A stretch of DNA of 5,106 nucleotides from positions 1-5,106 of the forward strand of contig CALKYG010000255.1 of assembly GCA_938003575.1 (NCBI GenBank), read 5' to 3'. Of the stretch, positions 1-4,830 are shown piece after piece. Position 1 is the first letter of the stretch, and every line of letters starts with the position of its first letter. The DNA comes from an uncultured Alphaproteobacteria bacterium. GTDB lineage: Bacteria; Pseudomonadota; Alphaproteobacteria; Caulobacterales; Parvularculaceae. A model generated the notes under the pieces. That model was not told the DNA's origin and did not search any database. It worked only from the letters and a program-made list of their open reading frames with translations. Both the position numbers and the translations under genes were made by a program.

Positions 1-441
1 CTCTTCAAAGCCCCAGAGCGGCGGCGTCAGCGCGCCGACGTCCATCGCCTGCGTCGTGACGTTCAGTATGTGCGAGAGGATGCGGCCGATTTCGCAGAAG
101 AGGACGCGGATATGCTGCGCGCGTCTTGGAACCTCGATCCCGAGGAGCCTTTCCGCCGCGAGGCAGAATGCGTGTTCCTGGTTCATCGGCGCGACGTAAT
201 CGAGCCGGTCGAAATAGGGGATGGCCTGAAGATAGGTCTTGTATTCGATCAGCTTTTCGGTGCCGCGATGAAGGAGTCCGATATGCGGATCGACCCTCTC
301 CACAACCTCGCCGTCCAGCTCCAGCACGAGTCTCAGCACGCCGTGCGCGGCGGGATGCTGCGGTCCGAAATTGATGGTGAAATTGCGTCCGGCGGACGCG
401 TCGGAAGGAGAGTCTTCGACAATGCGCGCGTCGTCGGCCAT
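1..441 (-). CDS. nuoD: NADH-quinone oxidoreductase subunit D (NuoD), N-terminal part
   Basis: NuoD is the 49-kDa-type subunit of the peripheral arm of respiratory complex I. It forms the quinone-binding pocket with NuoB on the cytoplasmic face of the inner membrane. The first 147 codons are present and the gene runs off the left edge, so roughly the last two thirds (family about 400 residues) are missing. Reading from the ATG at 441, residues 26-34 are the family motif GPQHPAAHG. By motif alignment, His33 and Tyr82 correspond to the quinone-site His and Tyr described in the Thermus homologue Nqo4. The hallmark stretch [12 protein letters not shown] follows at 55-66, and [10 protein letters not shown] at 86-95. 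A short polar N-terminal extension (1-20) precedes the core, as is common in alphaproteobacteria. The start ATG shares one base with the nuoC stop (TAATG), and an AAGGA-like ribosome site lies about 8 nt upstream. Translational coupling to nuoC is likely. Confidence 0.97.
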   Translation of the reverse strand, partial: MADDARIVEDSPSDASAGRNFTINFGPQHPAAHGVLRLVLELDGEVVERVDPHIGLLHRGTEKLIEYKTYLQAIPYFDRLDYVAPMNQEHAFCLAAERLLGIEVPRRAQHIRVLFCEIGRILSHILNVTTQAMDVGALTPPLWGFEE

Positions 442-1049
442 TACGCGTTTCCTTTGGCCTTCTCGTCGCCGGGCAGCGCGTATCGCGCGCCCTCCCAGGG
501 CGAGAGGTAATCGAAATTCCGGAATTCCTGCACGAGCTTCACCGGCTCATAGACGACGCGTTTCTGCTGGTCGTCATAGCGAACCTCGACATATCCCGTC
601 AGCGGGAAATCCTTGCGAAGCGGATGCCCTTCAAAGCCGTAATCCGTCAGAATGCGGCGAAGGTCCGCGTGCTCGGCGAAAAGAACGCCGTACATGTCGA
701 ACGCCTCGCGCTCAAACCAGTCAGCGCACGGAAAAACATCGCGCACGGATGGAACGGTTTCGCCCTCGCCCGCTTCGATCCGAACCCGGATGCGCTGGTT
801 ATTGTGCATCGACAGCAGGTGATAGACGACGTCAAACCGCTTGCCCCGGTCGGGATAATCGACGCCGCAAAGGTCGATGAGCTGAATGAAGCGGCAAAGC
901 GTGTCGTCCCGCAGGAATTTCAGGACATGCGCGATGCGCGCCGCGTGAACGTCGATCGTCAGTTCGCCGAAGGCGACCCGCCAGCCGCGAATGTCGGCGT
1001 CGATGGCGGCGGCGATGTGCTCGCCAAGCTCCTTCAGGTCTTCGCTCAT
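441..1049 (-). CDS. nuoC: NADH-quinone oxidoreductase subunit C (NuoC)
   Basis: NuoC is the 30-kDa-type subunit of complex I. It carries no cofactor and braces NuoD and NuoB in the peripheral arm. The product is 202 residues, the normal length for a separate (not CD-fused) NuoC. The 30-kDa signature is intact: ERE at 113-115, FDMYG at 117-121, His127, Arg131. It is followed by the conserved [10 protein letters not shown] at 141-150 and a C-terminal region ending in [12 protein letters not shown] (176-187), typical of alphaproteobacterial members. I chose the ATG at 1049. An in-frame TTG at 1064 would add only five residues and lies inside the end of nuoB. An AGGA ribosome site sits just before the ATG, although the spacing is short. 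The gene begins 4 nt after the nuoB stop and its own stop TAA overlaps the nuoD start, so it is part of the nuo operon. Confidence 0.97.
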   Translation of the reverse strand: MSEDLKELGEHIAAAIDADIRGWRVAFGELTIDVHAARIAHVLKFLRDDTLCRFIQLIDLCGVDYPDRGKRFDVVYHLLSMHNNQRIRVRIEAGEGETVPSVRDVFPCADWFEREAFDMYGVLFAEHADLRRILTDYGFEGHPLRKDFPLTGYVEVRYDDQQKRVVYEPVKLVQEFRNFDYLSPWEGARYALPGDEKAKGNA

Positions 1050-1053
1050 GGTC

Positions 1054-1608
1054 CTACCGAACAATGGTGCCTTCGCGGCGGATCTTCTTTTGAAGCTGCA
1101 GCACGCCGTAAACGAGCGCCTCCGCCGTCGGCGGGCAGCCCGGAATATAGATGTCGACGGGAACGATCCGGTCGCAGCCCCGCACGACTGCGTAGGAGTA
1201 ATGATAATAGCCGCCGCCGTTGGCGCAGGAGCCCATCGAGATCACATAGCGCGGGTTCGGCATCTGGTCGTAAACTTTCCGGAGCGCCGGCGCCATCTTG
1301 TTGGTGAGCGTTCCCGCGACGATCATCACGTCGGACTGGCGCGGTGACGCGCGCCGCGTGACACCGAAACGCTCGACGTCGTAACGCGGCATCGAGGCCT
1401 GCATCATCTCGACGGCGCAGCAGGCGAGCCCGAAGGTCATCCACATCAGCGAACCCGTGCGCGCCCAGTTGATCAGCGCCGCGGACGTCGTGGTGATGAA
1501 CCCTTCGTCGGCGAGTTCCTTGGAGAGATCCGTGAAAAACGGGTCCTTCGCCTCAGGCCGGTAGATCAGTCCCGAAGGGCCGCCGGGAATTTTTTCGTCT
1601 AGCGCCAT
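1054..1608 (-). CDS. nuoB: NADH-quinone oxidoreductase subunit B (NuoB)
   Basis: NuoB is the PSST-type subunit of complex I. It binds iron-sulfur cluster N2, the last electron carrier before quinone. The product is 184 residues, full length. All four N2 ligand cysteines are visible: the adjacent pair Cys63-Cys64 (in [10 protein letters not shown]), Cys128 (in MGSCANGGG) and Cys158 (in PGCPPTAE). A further cysteine at 145 is not a known cluster ligand. The arginine-rich loop [17 protein letters not shown] (77-93) near the quinone site is also present. The ATG overlaps the last 10 nt of nuoA, and an AAGGGAG ribosome site lies 7 nt upstream inside nuoA. Nothing is missing or unusual, and the subunit should be functional. 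Confidence 0.98.
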   Translation of the reverse strand: MALDEKIPGGPSGLIYRPEAKDPFFTDLSKELADEGFITTTSAALINWARTGSLMWMTFGLACCAVEMMQASMPRYDVERFGVTRRASPRQSDVMIVAGTLTNKMAPALRKVYDQMPNPRYVISMGSCANGGGYYHYSYAVVRGCDRIVPVDIYIPGCPPTAEALVYGVLQLQKKIRREGTIVR

Positions 1609-1994
1609 TCAAGCGCTCCCTTCTTCCATTCATACAGGAAGCCGATTGCGAAGACGGCGAGAAAAACGAACATCGACCAGAAGGCGAAGATCTGAAAATC
1701 CCGGTCGGCGCCGAGGGTCGGATTGAACAAGGTCACCGCCCAAGGGAAGAGGAAGGCGACATCGAGATCGACGATGATGAACAGGATGGCGACGATATAG
1801 AACTGAACGTCGAACTTCATGCGGGCGTCGTCGAACGCGTTGAATCCGCATTCATAGGTGGAGACCTTTTCCGGGTCCGGCTCTTTCGGCGCGATGACGA
1901 GCGGGGCGAACGTGAACGCCGCCGCGAGGGCGACCGCGATCCCGAGGAATACGAGGATCGGGAGATAGTCGAGCAGGAATTCAGGGGTCGCCAA
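1599..1994 (-). CDS. nuoA: NADH-quinone oxidoreductase subunit A (NuoA), TTG start
   Basis: NuoA is the ND3-type membrane subunit of complex I. It sits where the membrane arm meets the peripheral arm and its loop contributes to quinone-linked proton pumping. The product is 131 residues with three predicted transmembrane helices at about 10-34, 63-90 and 101-121. The cytoplasmic loop holds the conserved TYECGF motif (46-51, Cys49 being the ND3 switch-loop cysteine), and the second helix ends in FLFPWAV (81-87). The only plausible start is TTG at 1994: AAGGAGG stands 5 nt upstream and no ATG occurs before residue 59. The acidic pair in helix 2 reads Asp76-Leu-Asp78, whereas most homologues I recall have Asp-Leu-Glu here. 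This is a conservative change at a functionally important position. First gene of the nuo cluster, overlapping nuoB by 10 nt. Confidence 0.95.
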   Translation of the reverse strand: MATPEFLLDYLPILVFLGIAVALAAAFTFAPLVIAPKEPDPEKVSTYECGFNAFDDARMKFDVQFYIVAILFIIVDLDVAFLFPWAVTLFNPTLGADRDFQIFAFWSMFVFLAVFAIGFLYEWKKGALEWR

Positions 1995-1999
1995 CGCGC

Positions 2000-2006
2000 C
2001 CTCCTT
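2000..2006 (-). promoter_or_regulatory. Shine-Dalgarno site deciding the nuoA TTG start
   Basis: On the minus strand AAGGAGG stands 5 nt before TTG at 1994, a nearly perfect match to the anti-Shine-Dalgarno sequence. There is no upstream ATG or GTG with comparable support, so this site fixes the start of nuoA at an unusual TTG codon. Confidence 0.8.
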
Positions 2007-2027
2007 GGGGGTTGAAAGTCGCGGCGG

Positions 2028-2056
2028 AACCTAAGGAGATGCCGGCCGAAAGGCAA
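2028..2056 (-). promoter_or_regulatory. nuoA: Candidate sigma-70 promoter for the nuo operon (weak)
   Basis: Reading the minus strand, TTGCCT (2056-2051) could be a -35 and TAGGTT (2033-2028) a -10, with an ideal 17-nt spacer. Transcription would begin near 2021, giving a 5' leader of about 27 nt that ends with the nuoA ribosome site. Only the spacing and partial hexamer matches support this. Read-through from the cytochrome gene upstream is an alternative. Confidence 0.3.
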
Positions 2057-2071
2057 CGCCGAAAATCGGCG
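2057..2071 (-). other. Short inverted repeat between cytochrome c gene and nuoA
   Basis: CGCCGA and TCGGCG form a perfect 6-bp stem with a 3-nt loop, 46 nt after the cytochrome stop and directly upstream of the candidate nuo -35. On the minus strand it is followed only by TTGCC, so it is a poor intrinsic terminator for the cytochrome gene. On the plus strand GTTTT follows. It could be a weak terminator or a protein-binding palindrome. Confidence 0.3.
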
Positions 2072-2116
2072 GTTTTCCTGTTGAAAATATTGACCCTTCC
2101 GGCCGCGCCGAAAGCC

Positions 2117-2659
2117 TTATTGCGGCGCGGTCTCGGCCGGCGGGGCGTCATCGCCGGCGCCGTCGGGGACCGGGGTCTCATATCCTTCCTGGCCGTCCGC
2201 CATGAATTCAGACCAGTCTTCCATCTCCCAATAGCGCTCATCGAGGATCGAATCCCGCATCGGATCGGGGATGTCGGCGTCTCTGAGCAGCCGCTGTTCG
2301 GCGCGCGAGGCCGCGAATGTCGCAATATTGGCGATGTCGTCGGCTGAAAGATCAATGACATAGCCGAGCTCGACAGACTGGAACTCGACCATCGCCGGGG
2401 CGCCGCGCCACATGCGGGCGGCGAATTCCAGCGGGTCCGGCTTGACGAAATCGTCAGCCGCATCGAGCGGCGGGGCGGCCTTTCCGCCGACGCCGTTGAC
2501 GGCGTGGCACAGAACGCAGCCCTTCTGGACGAACGCGTCCCGTCCCTTGGCGGCGTCGCCGGCATGGGCGATTTCTTCGCGCGCGGCTTCCGGCGCCGGG
2601 CTGCAGGCGGAAAGCGCAAGTCCGGCGGCCGCAAAGGCGCCGATCACGGAATTCTTCAT
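2117..2659 (-). CDS. Lipoprotein c-type cytochrome (monoheme, class I-like)
   Basis: Predicted 180-residue exported cytochrome c. Residues 1-19 form a lipoprotein signal peptide with lipobox LSAC, so Cys19 would be lipidated and the protein anchored to the periplasmic face of a membrane. A short linker leads to the only heme-binding motif, CVLCH at 48-52, with His52 as the proximal ligand. The motif ARMWRGAPAM (81-90) resembles the M-W-x-x-x-P-x-M segment of small cytochromes that often follow this layout; Met83 or Met90 is the likely distal ligand. A helix rich in I/A/L (105-120) ends the heme domain. The C-terminal 55-60 residues are acidic and low in complexity (many D, E, P), probably flexible. 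I chose ATG 2659 because GGGAGG lies 5-6 nt upstream and the signal peptide starts there. An upstream in-frame start at 2734 would bury the signal. It is codirectional with nuoA (122-nt gap). A role in respiratory electron transfer is inferred; its partner is unknown. Confidence 0.85.
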   Translation of the reverse strand: MKNSVIGAFAAAGLALSACSPAPEAAREEIAHAGDAAKGRDAFVQKGCVLCHAVNGVGGKAAPPLDAADDFVKPDPLEFAARMWRGAPAMVEFQSVELGYVIDLSADDIANIATFAASRAEQRLLRDADIPDPMRDSILDERYWEMEDWSEFMADGQEGYETPVPDGAGDDAPPAETAPQ

Positions 2660-3235
2660 ACAATCCTCCCAAGGCCAGCCGACCATCAGCCATTTCGGCG
2701 CACGCGACAATGCCGTCGAAGAGGAAAAGCGCAACCGCAGGACAAGGGCGGGAGGCCCCTTCGCGCCCTTGCGCCCGGCGGGAGCCGTTTTCGGCCGGCG
2801 CCGGGAAAGGCGATTTCAGCGCCGGGGATGGAACCCCGCTCCCCCGGGTGAGCGCCTTTCGCGTCGCCGACAGGCGCGCTCCCGGCGTTTCGCCGCCTTT
2901 ATCGCGGGAGGGCGGCGGGCGCGATCAGCCGGAATTCGACGCCGCCGCCGCAAGGCGTGAACGGTTGATCCTTGCTGGCCGCGAAGAGCGGTGAGTCCGC
3001 GTACGGAGCGTGACGGCGGGCAGGGAGCCGGTCGCCCGCCTCGCGCAGGCTGCGCTTTCCGCCGGACTTCAGGAAGCCTCATCGCGCCGCTTAGTCGACG
3101 AAACCGTCCGGTCCCGTCATATCCTCGCGATCATCCGGCGACGGACGGAACCGGGAAAGCGGAACGGGTCAATGCGCGCGTCGGCGAACGGATTTGCGCC
3201 GATGCGCCGACTGCGGCGCCCGCCTGCGCTCAACT
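2660..3235. other. Gene-free, G+C-rich divergent intergenic region
   Basis: This stretch separates the minus-strand cytochrome gene from the plus-strand GlsB-family gene. Reading frames cross it on both strands, but their products are arginine/proline/glycine-rich, lack motifs and lack ribosome sites, as expected of chance frames in G+C-rich DNA. There are many short G+C-rich inverted repeats, for example an 8-bp stem at 2743-2750/2764-2771 with a 13-nt loop. I saw no tRNA, SRP RNA, tmRNA or RNase P landmarks, no T-run terminator, and no clear promoter for the cytochrome. Confidence 0.5.
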
Positions 3236-3264
3236 TTTACTTTTGCGGCGCGGGCTGCTATGAT
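3236..3264 (+). promoter_or_regulatory. Extended -10 sigma-70 promoter of the GlsB-family gene
   Basis: TATGAT (3259-3264) matches the -10 consensus at five of six positions and is preceded by TG one base away (TGC-TATGAT), an extended -10. TTTACT at 3236-3241 is a fair -35 with a 17-nt spacer. The region is locally A/T-rich against a very G+C-rich background. Transcription should start near 3271, giving a leader of about 36 nt with an AAGGAG ribosome site at 3293-3298. Confidence 0.65.
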
Positions 3265-3272
3265 GTTGAAGT

Positions 3273-3288
3273 CCGGCGGCAAAGCCGG
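3273..3288 (+). other. Hairpin at the 5' end of the GlsB-family mRNA
   Basis: CCGGC (3273-3277) pairs with GCCGG (3284-3288) around a 6-nt loop GGCAAA. Given the promoter just upstream, this stem would lie within the first few nucleotides of the transcript and end 4 nt before the AAGGAG ribosome site. 5'-terminal stems of this kind can protect mRNA from degradation. Whether this one does is inference. Confidence 0.4.
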
Positions 3289-3306
3289 GCGAAAGGAGAA
3301 TCGCAT

Positions 3307-3564
3307 ATGTCACTCGAAGGCGTTCTCATCTGGCTCGTCATCGGCGCAGTAGCCGGCTGGGCGGCGGGCAACATCGTCAAAGGCTATGGGTTCGGGCTTG
3401 TCGGCAACATCGTTGTCGGCATTGCCGGCGCGTTTGTCGGCGGCTGGATTTTCGGCCTGCTCGGCATTTTCAACACGTTGGGCATAATTGGAACCATCAT
3501 CGGCTCGACCGCCGGCGCCGTGTTGCTGCTTGTGGTCATTCGCTTCATCAAGCGCGCGACCTAG
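3307..3564 (+). CDS. GlsB/YeaQ/YmgE family (transglycosylase-associated) small membrane protein
   Basis: An 85-residue inner-membrane protein built almost entirely of three glycine-rich hydrophobic helices, about 5-23, 30-52 and 57-79, ending in the basic tail RFIKRAT. The pattern WLVIGAVAGWAAG (9-21) followed by a G/F/V-rich second helix (YGFGLVGNIVVGIAGAFVGG, 27-46) and a GTIIGSTAGA third helix (62-71) is typical of the 'transglycosylase-associated protein' family. Despite that name no enzymatic activity is established. Members (YeaQ and YmgE in Escherichia coli, GlsB in Gram-positives) are associated with stress or stationary phase. The ATG has a strong AAGGAG site 8 nt upstream. An in-frame start far upstream at 3010 is rejected because the added segment lies across the promoter and has no homologous character. 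The gene is probably monocistronic or weakly linked to the ribosome-associated gene 127 nt downstream. Confidence 0.92.
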   Translation: MSLEGVLIWLVIGAVAGWAAGNIVKGYGFGLVGNIVVGIAGAFVGGWIFGLLGIFNTLGIIGTIIGSTAGAVLLLVVIRFIKRAT

Positions 3565-3574
3565 GCGGCGTATC

Positions 3575-3606
3575 GGCCGGATCCGCGGACTGGCGGACAG
3601 GCGGCC
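3575..3606 (+). terminator. Possible terminator after the GlsB-family gene
   Basis: Beginning 10 nt after the stop codon, GGCCG (3575-3579) pairs with CGGCC (3602-3606), and inside it TCCGC (3582-3586) pairs with GCGGA (3593-3597), with small internal loops. The sequence that follows, TTGCAATTG, is only mildly T-rich. Termination may be partial or factor-dependent. Confidence 0.35.
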
Positions 3607-3624
3607 TTGCAATTGACGCGGTCG

Positions 3625-3646
3625 GCGTTTCCCTTCGGGGGAGCGC
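3625..3646 (+). other. UUCG-capped 9-bp hairpin upstream of the HPF-family gene
   Basis: GCGTTTCCC (3625-3633) pairs with GGGGAGCGC (3638-3646, two G-U pairs) around the exceptionally stable tetraloop TTCG closed by C-G. It ends 45 nt before the GTG start. No T-run follows, so a simple terminator is unlikely. It could be the 3' end stabiliser of the upstream mRNA or a leader structure of the downstream gene. Confidence 0.5.
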
Positions 3647-3691
3647 AGAGCTTCGCGCGCCCTCGCGCCGCGGAACGGAAAGGCATTATCT

Positions 3692-4273
3692 GTGCAGACG
3701 CCTCTTGAAATTCACTTCACGAACATGGAACGCACCGACGCGCTGGAGGCGGAAGTGCGCGCGCGCGCCGCGCGCCTTGAACAATTCTTCAGCGGCATCA
3801 CCAGCTGCCACGTCTTCGTCAGCGAGGCGCATCGCCGCAAGCGCAAAGGCAATCTCTATGAGGTGAGGGTCGAGGTGCGCGTTCCGGGGGCTGAGCTCGC
3901 CGTCAACAACAAGCCCGGCGACGTCAACGCGCATGAAGACGTGCGCGTCGCCATCCGGGACTCGTTTGACGCGATGGAGCGCCGGCTCAAACGGCGCAAG
4001 CGCCAGACGAACATCAAACCGAGAGGGCGCGCCGCGCCGCTTCAGGGGCGCATCGCCGAAATCCATCACGACAGGGGCTTCGGCCAGATCGCCGCGACGG
4101 ATCAGCGTCTCGTCTATTTTCACAGGAACAGCGTCGTCGACGGAAATTTCGCCGATCTTCAGATCGGCGCGCCGGTCGAACTCGTCGTGCAGACGGGCGA
4201 AAGCGCGCAAGGCCCGCAGGCAAGCACGGTTCGCCCCATCGGCCCCATGAAATTCGTCGACCGCGCGCAATGA
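3692..4273 (+). CDS. HPF/RaiA-family ribosome-associated protein fused to a cold-shock-like domain
   Basis: A 193-residue two-domain protein. Residues 1-105 are an HPF/RaiA (sigma-54 modulation protein) fold, which binds the small ribosomal subunit at the decoding region and silences or stores ribosomes under stress. Visible marks are the start MQTPLEIHF, the helix RARAARLEQFF (23-33), SCHVFV (38-43), and the basic helix RDSFDAMERRLKRRKRQ (89-105) after HEDVRVAI (81-88). Residues 116-182 are a cold-shock/OB-like domain (GRIAEIHHDRGFG, then VYFHRNSV at 141-148, ending PQASTV), an S1/CSD-type nucleic-acid-binding fold. This fusion is a known architecture, distinct from the long HPF with a dimerising tail. 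The GTG start is supported by the conserved MQxPLEI beginning and AAAGG at 3679-3683. Oddity: the RNP1-like motif reads GFGQI (129-133) instead of GFGFI, losing an aromatic RNA-stacking residue. It probably acts in the cytoplasm during starvation. Confidence 0.9.
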   Translation: MQTPLEIHFTNMERTDALEAEVRARAARLEQFFSGITSCHVFVSEAHRRKRKGNLYEVRVEVRVPGAELAVNNKPGDVNAHEDVRVAIRDSFDAMERRLKRRKRQTNIKPRGRAAPLQGRIAEIHHDRGFGQIAATDQRLVYFHRNSVVDGNFADLQIGAPVELVVQTGESAQGPQASTVRPIGPMKFVDRAQ

Positions 4274-4289
4274 CGCGGCGTCAAGTCGC

Positions 4290-4308
4290 CGAGACTTTTC
4301 GCGTCTCG
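4290..4308 (+). terminator. Possible terminator of the HPF-family gene
   Basis: CGAGAC (4290-4295) pairs perfectly with GTCTCG (4303-4308) around a 7-nt loop, starting 17 nt after the stop codon. It is followed by CCAAGG, with no T-run, so it would be a weak or factor-assisted terminator. A small stem GACG-CGG-CGTC immediately after the stop (4272-4282) precedes it. Confidence 0.35.
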
Positions 4309-4351
4309 CCAAGGGCGCGAATGCGCAAGCGGAAATACATCTTATTGATTT

Positions 4352-4379
4352 CTTGAAAGCGCGACGGAATTTCCCATCT
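4352..4379 (+). promoter_or_regulatory. RpoH (sigma-32) type heat-shock promoter
   Basis: CTTGAAA (4352-4358), a 14-nt spacer, then CCCATCT (4373-4379). This equals the classical Escherichia coli sigma-32 consensus CTTGAAA-N11-16-CCCATnT at every defined position. Counted the alphaproteobacterial way it is CTTG-N17 followed by a -10 close to CyTATnT. Transcription would start near 4386. No credible ORF with a ribosome site lies within the next 400 nt, so the promoter is best paired with the RNA candidate immediately downstream. The match is by eye. Confidence 0.6.
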
Positions 4380-4385
4380 CGCGCG

Positions 4386-4518
4386 TTTAATGGTGTTGCG
4401 CAGACGAAGCGCGGGCTCTTTGACATCGTGAATTGCGGCCGGCGATCCGGCGAAGGCTGGACGCCGCGACGATGAGATATTTCAGGCGCTTTCGCGCTTG
4501 CGAAAAAAGGCGCCTTTC
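4386..4518 (+). ncRNA. Candidate heat-shock small RNA
   Basis: A roughly 130-nt interval between a consensus RpoH-type promoter (4352-4379) and a long hairpin followed by a short T-run (4484-4518). It folds convincingly on paper. CATCGT (4424-4429) pairs with ACGATG (4469-4474), and inside it GCGGC (4435-4439) pairs with GCCGC (4463-4467). A competing hairpin GCCGG-CGAT-CCGGC (4438-4451) also exists. The only ORF at the start, ATG at 4390 encoding 13 residues, has no ribosome site. I recognise no known RNA family. If real it would be induced by heat or protein-folding stress and might act by base pairing. Boundaries are approximate and the call is inference from promoter plus structure. Confidence 0.35.
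4484..4515 (+). terminator. Long hairpin, possible terminator of the RNA candidate
   Basis: AGGCGC-TTTCGC (4484-4495) pairs with GCGAAA (4500-4505) and GCGCCT (4510-4515) around the loop GCTT, giving 12 bp with a 4-nt bulge AAAG on the 3' side. A short TTTC-type tail follows on the plus strand. The T-run is short, so termination efficiency is uncertain. Confidence 0.4.
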
Positions 4519-4766
4519 AGCGCGGAAATAGGGGCGCCCTTTGCGGCTGCGGCCCGCGAAAGAATTGGAAAAGACAGAAAGACGCGGATGACGAGGGGCG
4601 GCCTTTTTTCGCGAGCGCGAGGGCGCGCTTCCCCAACACCGCGCAGCAGCGGCCTCGAAGGGCGAAGGGGGAAATCTCAAATCCGCTCATCCCGGCGCCC
4701 TCCCTCCGTTCAGCTTGCGTGCCTTCCGAATTGCTTTTTCGAGCAAATTGGAAATAGTTGATCCGG
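4519..4766. other. Intergenic stretch with no supported gene
   Basis: Frames here on both strands begin with TTG, lack ribosome sites and encode arginine/alanine/serine-rich strings typical of chance reading. The composition drifts from G+C-rich (4519-4720) to A/T-rich (from about 4725). A small inverted repeat, TTGCT (4731-4735) with AGCAA (4742-4746) around TTTTCG, lies just upstream of the next promoter candidate and could be a weak operator. A T6 run occurs near 4612 but no stem precedes it. Confidence 0.4.
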
Positions 4767-4796
4767 TTGCTCTTTGCAGACGGGATTTCATATCTT
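4767..4796 (+). promoter_or_regulatory. Candidate promoter of the small basic protein gene
   Basis: TTGCTC (4767-4772) as -35 and TATCTT (4791-4796) as -10, with an 18-nt spacer, lie in an A/T-rich island. A start near 4803 would give a leader of about 28 nt before the ATG at 4831. The hexamers match the sigma-70 consensus only partly (four of six for the -10). Confidence 0.4.
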
Positions 4797-4830
4797 GCAA
4801 TGTTAACAAAAAGAGAATTGGGTGGAGATT

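Noticed and set aside
70..510. Plus-strand ORF of 146 codons
   Set aside because: It is the antisense shadow of nuoD/nuoC, which match their families unambiguously on the minus strand.
624..1307. Plus-strand ORF of 227 codons
   Set aside because: It lies antisense to nuoC and nuoB, has no ribosome site and encodes an arginine-rich string without motifs.
2412..2960. Plus-strand ORF of 182 codons crossing the cytochrome gene and the gap
   Set aside because: Its first part is antisense to the cytochrome gene and the rest is low-complexity Arg/Ala/Gly sequence. No ribosome site.
3148..3190. GGAAC motifs resembling the -35 of general-stress EcfG promoters upstream of the GlsB-family gene
   Set aside because: No CGTT-type -10 occurs 16-17 nt downstream of either GGAAC, and a good extended -10 promoter lies closer to the gene.
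3010..3306. N-terminal extension of the GlsB-family gene from an upstream in-frame start
   Set aside because: The extension runs through a good promoter and ribosome site and shows no membrane or family character. The ATG at 3307 gives the normal family length.
3591..3611. Sigma-54-like TGGC...TTGC pattern upstream of the HPF-family gene
   Set aside because: The GG and GC elements are 15 nt apart rather than the required 10.
4321..4356. Mini-ORF of 11 codons (ATG to TGA) ahead of the RpoH-type promoter
   Set aside because: It has no ribosome site and overlaps the promoter -35. Too short to support.
3686..4426. Minus-strand ORF of 246 codons opposite the HPF-family gene
   Set aside because: It mirrors the coding frame of a recognisable HPF-CSD protein and contains no domain of its own.
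4498..4761. Plus-strand ORF of 87 codons starting with TTG
   Set aside because: It has no ribosome site, starts inside a hairpin and encodes Arg/Ala/Ser-rich sequence with no motif.
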